A stretch of 64,000 nt of DNA, from NCBI GenBank assembly GCA_963971425.1, contig OZ020519.1:4852028-4916027 (forward strand), in the 5' to 3' direction. The notes beneath the pieces were generated by a model. It saw only the letters and a list, made by a program, of their open reading frames with translations. It did no database searches and was not told where the DNA came from. Made by a program: the position numbers and the translations under genes. Source of the stretch: Bryoerythrophyllum caledonicum. Taxonomy: Eukaryota > Streptophyta > Bryopsida > Pottiales > Pottiaceae. Of this stretch, positions 31,783 through 44,227 are shown in pieces (position 1 is the first letter of the stretch; the number at the start of each line of letters is the position of its first letter).

Positions 31783-34700
31783 ATGTGGCGACGTTGGCAA
31801 TCGTTGAAGGAAAGCATGGACTGGCGCCAAAGATTGAAGTCAATTGTCGAAGACCCCGCTCTGAAGGGGAAGATCATTTATATGTTGGTACGAGAAACCG
31901 CAGAGTTTCGGGATGAGCTATTTGCTGATGATGACGATGATGTTGTGCGAGCATCTCTTTTGGCCCTCATCGAACCCGCTGCTGGAGGTATATTTTCTAA
32001 CTTTTCTATTAAATAGCTACATGTACCTTGCGATGGGGTTAGATACTGCTACATTGCATATTTTGAAGAAGTTTTACATCTTTCACAACACTCACATCTA
32101 AGGTTCTTCAGATTTTGCTCAGTATCAGCAGTTATTGTTCCCCAGAATTAGGGTTGGCATAGGGCTATCACCTCATATCGATATGATCCTGCTTCGTCCA
32201 TTTATGGTTCAGACTATGATTGTTGGGGTTTCACAAGTTTACAATTGTATCACTTGATCTTACAAGTTCTCTTCTCTTAGTATGTACTTTTTCCTTCCTG
32301 GAATTTTGGACTCCTCCTTGCAGGCTTTCTTTAGTGTTGACGCTCATGTTCGTAGCTGTAGTTATGGGTGGTTTGCTATTTAGGGTTCTCTTTCTTTGTT
32401 GCATCCATAACATGATACTGGGCTTATCGTTCGGGTAGGATAACGATTAGATTACGATTGGAGCCGATCTCGTCTACTTTAGGGTTTCAAGCTTATTGAA
32501 AGCTTTGAAAACTTTGTTAAGGCAGGCAGAAGCTCCGTTTAATACTTAGGGTTTTCTTTGCTTAGGGTTTTGGTAGTTCATATCTATTCATTGCTTCTAT
32601 CAATTTGTACGTGCTTGCAGCAAGGCGGATGTTCGGTTTCATTCGATGAATTAGGGTTTCTTGTGATGGCTTGTTCGATGCTTCATTCCACGGCTGATAG
32701 ACTATTAAGGGCAAACTAGGATTTTATCTTCGTTGCTTCTTGCTTGAACAGCGTTGTGTCTATCTTCTTAGCTTGCTTTCTGCTCTGGTCTTGGCTCTGC
32801 TCTCTGACGAGATCGAATTACAGATACCAAGTGATAGTGATACTGAGGGTTTTACTTGATCGTAAAAGGCCTGAAACAGCTCGAAAGGCGATCCAGCTGT
32901 TTGTGCAATCGGTTTCTACACTTGTGTGTTCCCACTTCGTGCCTTGATAGTTAGAAGTTGATCAATCCGTGACTGATTTCTTTAAGACCCACCAGTAAGG
33001 TTTTCTTGTAGTATCAATCGGAACTCCAAATTTTAGATAATTTTGGTGGTGTTTTGAGACAAATATGGTGAACTTTACTAAAAATCTGATAGATAGAAGG
33101 ACTTTGTGAGATTTTGATGATGCAGTTGTTTATTATGATAGCAGATTGCATTATGATTGCTTCTCCTGCTGCTTCTTCATCCTCTGCCTTGGTAAGGACT
33201 TTGTGAGAGTTTGATGAAGTGATTGGTGTGTTGAGCAATGGATTCTTCAGGTGTTAGATTTCGTGGGAGCCCGTTAGGGTTACCACGGATTTTGGGCTTG
33301 CAACCAAGATTTGCACTGAGGGGTTCAAAGGATTAGTTAGGGTTCATTTAATCCGCGCTACTCGCGCTACTTACACTTGTAGAACATGCTTTCGAGGTGG
33401 AGTGGTTAGGGTTGAAGGTAGAATAAGCATGTTTCCAGAGGTGGCGTTGAGTACCTCAGAACCGAAGCTGTGCAGCTCAACAACATGGGTTGATGGGTAG
33501 AGTATGGGGTTGCCGTTCTTGAAAGAAAGCCCAGGAACGGGTTGGAGATGGTTTTGTACAATACTCTCTATCTCCATCGCCTTCTGCAGGTAGCTGGCAT
33601 TGAATTGGATGTTTTTTCAGTCTCCTTGTTCAGTTTTGAACTTTGGTGCTGATTGGTTCTGGATAGAATGTGATTTATGTGGTTTATTTGCTGGCTGTGT
33701 TCTTGCTATGAGTTCTGTTTCTGTTGAGTGGGTCCATGTTTACAAGTGAAATATGCGGAGGGTTTTGTGACAGACGTGGTTGTTTCGGACGTATATGTGG
33801 AATTCTGGTTGTGCACTACGTGATAAGATGCATGGCAACAACATGGGATGATCGCCAGAGTATGATTGCAGTTCGTTTAAGAGTGCCGATGAATAAGTTA
33901 GAGATGGGTTTGTGTATTTTTGGTGGGATGTACGGTGTGCTCTCTAGGGTTGTCTTTCTTTGTTGGGATTTGCTCAGTTCTAGATACTTATGATCTGTTT
34001 AGGTTCGACTGTTATTTTTCTTTGTTTCATGCTCACTGTGCGGGCTGGGCTCCCTGTATGTTGTGCTTCCTGACTTCCTTTCTTCTGGTTTCAATTTTCA
34101 GTGTTCACGCTAAGTTTTCAGAAAAGCAGCTAGTTTCAAGTTTCAGAGTTCCCGTCATGCCGATGGTTTGCAGTCTGAAGCATAGTTTGTCCCTTAAGAA
34201 GCAGTAGTGCGTGTGATTTCTTGATGCTTAGGGTTTTGGGGTACGGGTCAGTTGGGGTGTTAATTGCATAGATTGTCTGTAAATTTTCTTTTGTAATTTT
34301 CTTTTGCTTTGCTTTGCCTGCCAACAGATATGTGGCGTGATTCTCTTTTTTGTCATGGTTGAATTTTGTGACCGTCGTGTGATCCCTTTGTGTAATTTTG
34401 GGAATACAGATTTTGGAGCTTCATTTTGGTCTAGAGTATGAGATTGCAGTTCATCTAAGAGTGCCGATAAACGAGTTAGAGATGGGTTTGTGCATTTTCG
34501 GTAGGATGTGCGGTGTGCTCTCTAGGGTGCTTATGCAGTAACAAGAGGACTGTTAAGAGGAGACATATGCTCCCGCAGATATGTCTTCTTAAGATTTGCA
34601 CTGAGCGGTTCGAAGAATTAGTTAGTGGTTGTACTTGGGGGCACGTGATTGTTAGTGTGTTTTCTTGTTTTCTTATAGACACACCCTCTGTTGAATACAT

Positions 34701-36601
34701 GTCCGCACTACAGGATAGATGGTACTCAACAACATGGGATGATGGTTAGGGTATGAGACTGCAGTTTACTTAAGAAGTGCTGATGAACGGGTTGGATAAC
34801 GGGTTGATATTTGGAATGATGTTGTAGCTAGTCCAAACAAAATGGCATCGACTTATTGACGTTTCACTGATGTTAAGGTCTTCGTCTGGCAAATGCGGCT
34901 GAGATTCAAAGTGCTCCAGATCTATTGCAGCGCTTTGTCCGATCGGCAGCCCGAAATTACGAGGAGTGGGAAAGTGGAAAGAAGAACAAAACAGAACCGG
35001 GAGATGTTCACGGAAAAAAACAAAACAAGTTCTTGGAGGTGGATGGGAATCCGATTGGTTCCTCTGACGGTAGATCTCTGATTTTCATTAGGAAATCCTA
35101 TGAAGATTTGAAGAAGATCTTCATGAAGGGGGAAGATGGTGATAGGCCCATTGTATTGGGCACAGCAGGCATAGGGAAGTCTTTCTTCACAATTTTCTGG
35201 ATCTGTTATCTGGCGACACTGAAGAAGAGAGTTGTTTGGAAGCTTGCTGACGGTCTGTATTATCTTCTGGACTTCAAGGCTGTAACTGCTCGAGGTCCGG
35301 TAACTGATGCAGCACACCCTGCCCTGCAGTCAGTGTTCTATGATCGTTCTTCCTGGCTTATAATGGATGGCAAACAGGAGGCTCCGCTGACGTACACGTG
35401 CAGTATGTTGTTAGCGTGTTCCATGAAAAAGTCAAACCATCATGAATTTGAGAAGCATGGAAAGGCCAAAGTCTACTATCTTCCTGTTTGGGCAGAGGCC
35501 GAGATCAAGGAGTTTTATAAGGATTTTGAAGAGCATAGGTCCAAGTTTTCAGGTATGCATGTGCCTGACAAGCAGACGGCTCTTAAAACTTTTGAGGAAA
35601 TAGGAGGAGTGGCTCGATACGTACTACATGAGGATAAGATGCAGGTCGGCAAGGACAAGCTTAGGTTTGCTGTTGGAAAGGTCAACGCAGCAAACTGCTT
35701 GCAGATTCTTGATGGGGTATATTTCACTGACGTGAGCGACTGTCTTATCCATATGTTTGTGGAGGACCATATGTCAGTGGACAAGGAGGAGGACCATATG
35801 TCAGAGGACAAGGAGGAGGACCATATGCTAGTGGACAAGGAGGAGGACCATATGCCAGTGGACAAGGAGGAGGACCATATGCCAGTGGACAAGGAGGAGG
35901 ACCATATGCCAGTGGACAAGGAGACGAATTATAAAAAATTTGAGTTTCGGTTTGCATCTTCCTTTGCTCGGGAAAAGATTATCAAGCATTTTGATTCAGC
36001 TTGCAAGGCGGAGGTAGTGGCATATTTAGTGAAGAGTATCGACAGCCAAATGCATGGGACCATATGGGGCCACCTCTACGAGCGGGTTGCTCATGTCATT
36101 CTCAGGGAGGGTGGATATTTCCAGAGGAAGATGGTATTCAAGAATGCAGCTAATGATGGAGCCCCTGAGGTCTTCAATCAGAAGAAACTGAAGTTGGTGA
36201 GTTTTAAGGAAGTTCAGGACTTACAAACGATAAAACTTTCTGAGCCCTCAGGGGTTTATTGCAAGCCTTTGAAACTCAATTTGCAGAGCGTGGATGCAGT
36301 TATTCTTCCGGATACTTTGGTACAGTTCTTTAGGTATACGCAGGGGAATCACGGTTACAAGATTCGGGGGTTGTTGGATTTGCACAAGGCCTTGGGAATG
36401 CAGAATTACAACGTGTGGTCGTGTGTGCCTACGGAAACGTTTGAGACAACCAAGTTTCAGAATTGGTTGACTAAGAAAGGTACAAAATGCAAGCTTCGGG
36501 GAAAGGAGAAACAAGGCCTGGTGGAAAAGATGCAGCAATATGTAGTGGAGGTCGACTTCAGGGCCTACAAGGAGGCAACAAAGAGCGACAAAGACAATTG
36601 A
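31783..36601 (+). CDS. Crinkler/RHS-type P-loop NTPase protein, two exons
   Basis: Exon 1 31783-31987 (MWRRWQSLKESMDWRQRLKS..., acidic DELFADDDDDVV), intron 31988-34877 (GAG|GTATAT ... TTAAG|GT), exon 2 34878-36601. The junction codon GGT (Gly) keeps frame, giving ~640 residues. Domains: Walker A LGTAGIGKSFF (~160 codons in), Walker B-like SWLIMDGKQ, a GGVARYVL motif, then a six-copy 9-residue repeat (DHMPVDKEE), the WGHLYERVAHVIL segment, and a C-terminal VDAVILPDTLVQFFRYTQGNH...LLDLHKALG block like the restriction-nuclease-fold part of RHS/Crinkler proteins. Such P-loop plus nuclease proteins are described as transposon-derived effectors or genome-conflict proteins. I see no secretion signal. 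No stop interrupts exon 2, so it may be functional. Intron length is unusual and should be confirmed with transcripts. Confidence 0.65.
33830..34820. repeat. Duplicated blocks within the RHS-like gene intron
   Basis: AACATGGGATGAT..AGAGTATGA, GCAGTT...AAGAGTGCCGAT and GAGTTAGAGATGGGTTTGTG recur in order at ~33838-33955, 34432-34545 and (shorter) 34724-34812; a further AACATGGGTTGATGG lies near 33482. These are diverged local duplications, not exons. Confidence 0.7.
35765..35926 (+). repeat. In-frame 27-bp coding minisatellite, six copies
   Basis: GACCATATGCCAGTGGACAA-type units of 27 bp repeat six times in exon 2 of the RHS-like gene, encoding DHM-S/L/P-V/E-DKEE. The later three copies are nearly identical, which suggests recent expansion. 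It lies between the P-loop and C-terminal domains, so it is a linker-length polymorphism candidate. Confidence 0.9.
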
Positions 36602-38874
36602 AAGTCGTTTGGAAGGTGTGTTCACCACGTTTGAGGTTGTGAAAAAATCATTTGTTTAGTTGTAATTAGATCTGATATTAGTTATTTTGATGTAAAACTA
36701 CCATTGATTAGAAACATGATTCTTAAAAAGATGTTTTGATTTTCCAGAAGAGTGTAGAGAGCTGTGATTTCTGATGGAGGATGAAATTGTCACGAGTGTC
36801 TCTTGATGACTTATTTTCATGTATGTTTATTTCTTTACTCGTTTCAGCTCTATGTAAAGGGTGCAGGAAGCAGGTCCAGTGAAAGATGTTTGTCCTTTGT
36901 TTTTACAAGCAGTTATGGAATTACGGCTATATTGTAAGTTCCACTCTTAGCATATCCTGCACTGTTTTGATGCATCAAGTCAAATATTAGCGTGATATAG
37001 TGATCATAGGTATTGAGGGTTGCCTTTGTAGCTACAGTCCTTGATTGCAATCTGTTATCCTTCTAGTCATTCTTGGATCAGGGTAGTTGTGTTTGCAGGT
37101 ACTGTGTTGGAACATGGGCAGATTTTGCAAGCTTTCCTTGGATGAGGCATGTTTGAGATTGATGAAGATCTTTGTATTAGTACAACATTACCGATTAGGT
37201 ATGGAAGTTTGGGAGGGTTGTTGGGCAAAGTACTGTTACTTTGGAAGAAGCCAAAGGGAATTTGGCTAGACAGGTTGAAGGCATAGTTGTTTGTAAATGT
37301 TGTCGGTCACTAATGCTTACATGGTTTGTAGCATCACTTGTAAATGTTTTCAGAACGCATGCTTTTGTGTACAAATATAGCTTGTAATTGCCTCCACACT
37401 CCTGCTTTTGTGCAAAGACAAAACGTTCCCAGTTCAAGTGACCTCATGCTACCAGACAGTTTTTGTGGATTGTTTCTGTGATGCATTTCTATGATCTTAT
37501 GAAGGAAGCAGTGCAGAGAGATTTCTTGTTCAGGCATCAGTCTTGAGTTTTTGCCCTCATATTTCATGTATAGCAAACATATCATTATATTGCAAAAATA
37601 TCATTATATGACACTTCCTTTGTCCCATAGTATTGGACACTTTTGGGATAAAACATAGTATCGAGGATTTGAAATATGATGTCTGTATAAAAATCAATAT
37701 AAGTATAACTAAAATCAATATAAGTATGTATAAATGTAGTGGAACTGAACTAATAGGTGTAAATAGATCATAACTAAAGTAATTAAATATAAATAATACA
37801 ATATTCCAAAATAGATTACAGTATTTCTACATATAGTAAAATTTTATTTAAACCATAGACAAATATATCTTTGAAGTCAATATAATTACAGCAAACAATA
37901 AGTAATGTATGATTGAAACAAATATTAAATATCAAATAAAATTCCAAATAAGATTAATATACCTTATAAAAACTGGGTGTAGGCTTGTCTTTCTATGGTT
38001 CAGAGTTTGAGTGCAATGGAGGCACATTTTGGCCAACACAATCATGGAAGATCATATGACAAATAAATTTATACATACAAGGAACACCTTTGTCATATAA
38101 TCATGATGCAAACATGTTTCCCACATCCTTCTACAATAATTGTGATATTCGTATAGTGTAGAATGCCGAGATATTAGTGTGGGGCAATCTACTTTCTCTA
38201 TTTAGTGCAGCCTTCTCTGCTTTCTTTTTTGTTGGTGGTGTCTTGTGAAGTTGAGTACTTGTGTGCCACCAACCTACTTGCAGAGGATCAGATATACATA
38301 CATAGTCAAACATTACACTGTATAGAATATTATAAATATATGTCAGACCCTCTTCGAAGCAACTATTGTTTTACTTAATTTTGGCACTATGAAGAGAATG
38401 ATGTATGCATGTCTGAATGTTTGAATGATACTATGACAATTACATCCAAAACATGTTGCATGTACGAGATCAAAAATGAATTATACATTTACATTGTATG
38501 AGATATAAATGTGTTTGTAGTTTCAAAGTTCAAATGGAAAATTGCATGAAGATAACATCAAGGTCAAACCCCATTCTATAAGATGCATGGATGTAGCATT
38601 TAACCCTAAACCAACTCTGGTATTTTGAGGCCTCAAAATTTCATCCTGGCATTTTGGGTTATAAATATTATAGGTTTAAATAGAAGTTAGCTATGGAAAT
38701 CTCAATTGTACAATCTTACACAAACAAGACTTCAATAGAAATCTAACACATCAAAATTTATTGAAAACAAACATTGGATGCAAAATATACAAACCCTAGA
38801 ACTTGTAGAGGCAAAATACGCCATAACTATCAAAAGTTAACACCTAAGTTTGAATGGCCACAAATAATTCACAA
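36602..38874. other. Intergenic, no gene recognised
   Basis: AT-rich. A Stowaway-like fragment (CCTTTGTCCCATAGTATTGG at 37618) has no clear partner end. A TTAACCCTAAACC end-like motif lies at 38600. Confidence 0.5.
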
Positions 38875-39447
38875 TTAACCTCTAAACGTCTACGACTCCA
38901 TGCCACCTATTTCTGGTCAATGGACAAAATCAACCTGTTGTTGCTCATTTTTCATCCACTTTTTGCAGCGTGATTTTTTTACTGAAAATTTTATGGGAAG
39001 TTAACATTGTGCACATAAGAGCCAATTAGAAAGAGTTTAATTTAAAAAAAACTTATGCCTTATTTCATCTTGTATGGTTTTACCATTATTTTATCAGATT
39101 TTAGTCTAAATGTGCTCTTCAAAAAGTCAACTCATAAAATTAAGCAACTAAAAAATCCCCAAAAATCACTACACTTAGAGTTCTACATTTCAACCAATCC
39201 AAAAAAAATTCATTCACAAATTATCAATACCTTATTTGCAATCAAAATATTGAATTATTGTTTCTAAAGTTTATAGAAAATATTGATGATAGCAATTGCA
39301 GATCTAACCATATGGATAGAATCTAGAATTTATAATGTACACTTTTCATTCATATACCAACTTCAAGATATCCTTCTTTGTTGCACTTTATGGTGCATCT
39401 TTGCAAAACTGCCAAAATTGGAAATGCCCATGATGTTTATGGGTTAA
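38875..39447. mobile_element. TTAA-ended MITE-like element, copy 3
   Basis: The left end TTAACCTCTAAACGTCTACG and the right end (reverse complement TTAACCCATAAACATCATGG) abut TTAA. Its right ~270 bp is homologous to 4870-5142 (ATTTCAACCAATC, ATTCATTCACAAATT, GATCTAACCATATGGATAG, GGTGCATC). It gives an independent, gap-free view of the family. Confidence 0.75.
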
Positions 39448-39589
39448 TGTGAAAATTTTACGGCATTGGCAAGCACATCATGAGTGTAGCTTTTAGAATT
39501 TTGATTGAAAATTCACATGGCTGCAAAAGTAATAGTTGTACAAGGTTATTTCTATGAATAAAATTTCCAAGAAATGGATGTCGCATAAT

Positions 39590-40850
39590 TAGGCCTTTCA
39601 TGAGACCGCGCCCAGAATCCCTACTTTCCGCGCTCCGAGATGCGTTCGCTCTCAGACCGACCTGCATGCGCACCCATCCACGCGTCTGCGCTCTGGTACA
39701 ATTTGTGTCTGCGTCCTGGTACAATTTGTGTTTGCGCCCTATTATGCGTCCGCGTCCAAACATAATTTTGTCCACGCCCATGATAAAATCAGTGCCTTGA
39801 CTCAAGTTGCCTTAGCGTTTGACTTAGCATCTGTGTCGAGCCTCTGCGTCCACGCCTCAATTCTGAGTTGGCAACTAGGTGTCTCTAAGGTAAATCCACG
39901 TCAGATTTTCTTACTTTGTTTGAAAGTCAACTACATGTTGACTACATCAAGTGGGCGGCACCTCTAACGGACGGACCAATAAGATGGACGAATCGGATGG
40001 TCAAACGGGCGGTCCAGTCTATCTGGTATACCAACCTTCATTGGAAGCACAAAGCACTAGGCGCCATCTGTGAAGATCTCGGTGAAGGCGATCAAGGCAG
40101 GAATTCTCAAGCGCTAGGCAAAGGCGCATTGGTCTTGAATGGGGGCAATGACAATACGACTAGAACGTTTTGAAGAGTGTATGTGGTGTTATCAAAGGAA
40201 GCTCGACAGCAAACGTCGCAACAGTGTCTTGGCCTAAGGCGAGGCTAAGTACAAGACGAATGTACAAGAGCGGACGAGATTGGGAAGAACGGCCATTTGG
40301 TCAGCAACAACGAGGTGGCAATAGCCAGATTTAATGTGGAAGATCCGCGGCAAGGTGGCCCTTAACTTAATTGGGCAAACGGCAAAGCCCACGGCGTTTG
40401 AGATCTTGTTGATAGCCAATTTGCAATGGAGCCTGTAGCATGTTCGTGGCTGCGAGATGTAATTAGGACGCAAGGGACGGCAGTTTGGCGCCAGAGCTAG
40501 TGAAAATTCAAACAGAATTCCAATCGAGAGGTGGCCAGCCTTAAGTGTCTATAGAGAGGCGCGAGGATTTGCGCAAACAGCAGAGACAGAGAGAGACCTA
40601 GGACTGAATTGGAAGAAGATCCCCTAGAATTGACAACAGCCGAGGTTCCCAGGAAACTAACGCTAAAGAGCCATCAACATACCAAAGAAGGATTGGGAGA
40701 TTCCAAACACGGGAAGTCCTACAGCGAGAGTTCCATCAAGGTTCGACAACCCAATAGTAGAATGAATTGCCAGGGCGGGGTTTTAGCCCTTGCCCAACTC
40801 TCCTTTTTACTCCTCCTAGAACTCTCAGGATGAAACCTGTGATTTAAATT
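39590..40850. other. Possible LTR-element remnant with TGGCGCC-type PBS
   Basis: GC-richer block with CGCGTCTGCGC words and a site TAGGCGCCATCTGTGAAG at 40049-40066 that resembles Asp-type plant retrotransposon primer-binding sites. No pol domain follows; short frames lack motifs. Weak call. Confidence 0.3.
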
Positions 40851-41151
40851 GCAGCTCCTCTTTTCTCTTGCATGTATACTCAATTTGGGTTGTTTTCAAA
40901 TCCTTTTTTGATAGTTGTTGTATAAGGGTCCTAGATGGATGGGAGCTGGTGGTTTAATCTAAAGTTCATTTTTACGGTTCTCCATGTAGTGCGGAAGTGC
41001 TGCCTAGTTTTTGTTCAATGTAGGGTTCTTTAGAATGAATGCTTGACTTGATTTTAGGTTGCTTGGTCCTACTCTTGTCATGGCATGTATAATAACCTTG
41101 AGTAAGGTTTAAAACCCTTGGTTTTTGTTTGTAATTTGTCGAGTTTCAAGG

Positions 41152-42132
41152 TGATACAACAACAAAACTACCAAAATCTAATTGGGTTTTCTTACTCAAA
41201 CAAGTAAGAAAATGCATACTTTACTATAGTAAGATTTTGAGTAAGATTTTGAGGAATAGGAGACAAGTCATTTTTTTCTTACTCAATTTTTAACTAGTAA
41301 GAAAGGACGTTCTCTTTGCACGTTCCCTTAGGTTTAGGACCTCGATTTGGGACCTCACAAGGTTACAACAAGCATGATTAGGTTCAGTCGGACCATGATT
41401 ATTGAATTTTCTACAATTTTTTTCCATGATTGTTATGATTACTGAAACCAATAAGACTTTTACCATGATTACTTAGTCTAATAAGGTTTTTCCCATGATT
41501 ACTCAATCCAATACGGTTTTGATTACTCAATTTAGTGCTATGATTATTCAATCCGGTAATGTTTTTGTGATGACAACGAGTACATTTAGTAAGATTTTTG
41601 CCATGAAAATGACTACGTTCAAGGAGGCCAATTCATATCATCAAAACCATGTCCTTACTTATTGCAAAAAAAATTCCAATCACATATGCTTGTCAAAATT
41701 TACAATAGCTACATCTACTCATATAAATCTACTCTACAATAGCTACATTTACTCATCTACATCTACTTCCATGATTCGCACTATGTCACTTGTCTTCCAC
41801 TACATGAACACTTACAATGTGTAATTAGTAACTTGACAACCCATTTGCTTAGATCTACTTCACAAAGCTATACAAAACAACCATATCACTATAACAAAAC
41901 TTGGGAAATAAAAACCTGCAGTCCAATAAGGTTTTGATTACTCAATCTAGGAAGGTTTTTGCTTTGATTACTAAATCTAGTAAGGTTTCTGTAATGACAA
42001 TGACTACATTGAGTAAGAGTTTTGTATAGTCACTAAATGACTGCAGATTTTTCTTTTTTGATTTTCGACTACCATTTTGTAATTTTTTGTATGTGTAACA
42101 TATCATTGGAAAGGTATATTCAAGGCCTTTCC

Positions 42133-42174
<42 letters not shown>

Positions 42175-43281
42175 CATGCCACAAAATTCAAAAAATTGGT
42201 GTTGCAAATTGAAAAAGAAAAATCTGTAGCAAAAACATTCGATCTATTGTTCTTTCTTAATTCTAGCACCTTTAACTTTAGATCTACTTTGGGTTTCACC
42301 CAATTTTCTTAGATCTAATGCACAAACGTACACAAATTGACTAGATCTACAAGATCCACCACTCAAAACATTCGATCGACTACCACAAAGCGCAATCATG
42401 GCCTCAAGAGTATCAAAACTACTCTAAAACCTCTAAAACGCTAATCTCGTTTTCTCTATGACTATGGGTTCTAATGAGAGAATGAGGGAAAAACTGCAAG
42501 AGAATGAGAAAGTGAGAGCTCCATAAGACCATGAGAGAATGAGGGAGGGAGGAAGTGAGAGCTCTATGAGACCACAAAAGAATGAGGAAATGAGAGCTCA
42601 AGAAGTCCATACTACCCCCCTTCCCCAAATGCCTATTTTAACTCAAATGAATAATCACTAAGTTGGTCCCTTCTTACTTAATCAAGTAATCTCATATCCC
42701 TTCTTACTCAAACGAGTAATCATTTGTCCCTTCTTACTCAAACAAATAATCACAGTGTACTTATAAAAGTATAGATAAAAGTGAATATATCCTAAACCAC
42801 TCAATATAAATATAAACATAAAATAGTATAAGAACCAAAAAATAATTAAAAATTAAAAACATATACACCAAATACAAACAAGTATCATCTATCTATACTA
42901 ATATATTGTAATTTACTGTAGACAAAGGAATTATAATAATAAAATAATTTTAAAATAAATTAAAATAAAATTTGGCATTAAAAACAATGAGAAGATTCCA
43001 ATGGAGTTCCCAATGGAGTTCACAAGACCATTCCTATACAACTATGTGTTCCCAACAATGTACCCACTTGAAGTCTTAAAAACTAACGTTACTAGCAATA
43101 AGAATTTGACGACTACACTGAGTAATAGAGTAAGGTTTTATTGTTTGAATAAGGTTTTGATTACTAGATTGAGTAATCGAGTAAGGTTTTATAGTTCTAG
43201 TAAAGTTTTGATTGCTAGATTAGTAAGATTGGACAATGAGTAAGGTAAGGAGGGTAAGATTTTGGCAATTTTGTTGTAGTG
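41152..43281. mobile_element. CACTA-like non-autonomous element
   Basis: The right end (reverse complement) CACTACAACAAAATTGCCAA and the left end TGATACAACAACAAAACTAC/CAAAATCT share CAAC(A)AAAA.T.CCAAAATCT, the form of CACTA (EnSpm) ends; the left terminus is degenerate. Many subterminal repeats of the type GATTACTCAATCTAGTAAGG occur within ~850 bp of the left end and ~200 bp of the right, as in CACTA elements. No transposase. A matching 3-bp target duplication was not found. Confidence 0.55.
42136..42172. repeat. (TA)n microsatellite
   Basis: About 18 TA units inside the CACTA-like element. Confidence 0.98.
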
Positions 43282-43298
43282 TGATTTGAGTTGATATC

Positions 43299-43358
43299 AG
43301 TGTGGAATATTCCACATTATTTCATCCTTAGGATGAAATGGTGTGGAATAATCCACAC
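43299..43358. repeat. Nested palindrome TGTGGAATATTCCACA
   Basis: GTGTGGAATATTCCACAT and TTTCATCC are mirrored by GGATGAAA and GGTGTGGAATAATCCACACC around a short centre. A diverged copy lies at ~43712-43762 (ATTTCATTCTAAGGATGGAAT, then TGTGGAATATTTCACA). Probably the ends of a small foldback element. Confidence 0.65.
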
Positions 43359-44227
43359 CAAATCAGGAACTACAACACGGAGCCCTAACATATCACAGTC
43401 CTGACAGAGTAAAAGGCCTGAGATGAAGCCTGGATGAAGTTTTGAAAGAGCGAAAAGCAAAGCCACTACTCGCTACTGAATGTTATGAAGCTCTAAATTG
43501 GCATCCTAAGAAAATCACAACACACGAGAGCCTCCAAAATACGATTCAATAGTACCAAGAACCTCAATTTGCATCTTAAACTCCACTATAAGGCTAAACC
43601 TTAACAAGACTAAAAACTTAACAAGACTTAAAACCCAAAAAACCACTGAAAGGGGCTCAACAGGCTAATTTTCAAAAATCACAGCAGTAATCCAAGGTTC
43701 CAAAACACCACTATTTCATTCTAAGGATGGAATGATGTGGAATATTTCACATCATTATGTCCAGCAGAAGTCAGAGCCAGTTTTGGCTATTGAATGTTAT
43801 GTTCTTGGAGCGTTTTTTATGCCTTTCTAGATTGTCTTTGCTAACTAGCCTTAGAGGTAGAATGCCCACATGTGTTTTGTGATGCTTTTGAGCCTTTTTG
43901 GGTGATGTTTGATAGTGATTTCAGCCCTTGATAGTGCGCTGTCAATCTCCATTCAAGTGCAATTTGAGTCCTTTTGGGTTATTTCTTTGGGGTTTTTATG
44001 CTAATTTAGCATCTATGCATGGTAGTAATGGATCCACAGGTGTTTTAGGAGGGTCGTTAGTTCTGTTGATGTTAGGAGGTGTTTTTTTTTTGTGCATGTC
44101 ATGCCTTTGTTTGGTTTGATGCCATTTGATAGATTTTGTAGGATATTTTAGGGCTTTTTAGTGTAGTTTTACTGAGTGTTAGTGGTGAAGGGTATTATGA
44201 TGATTTAGTATAGTAGTGTCAATGCTA

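Noticed and set aside
35515..35957. Repetitive frames on the - strand at 35.5-35.96 kb
   Set aside because: Antisense translation of the 27-bp coding repeat.
37606..37660. Stowaway/mariner-like MITE
   Set aside because: A single degenerate end resembling CTCCGTCCCA...; no partner end or TA duplication identified.
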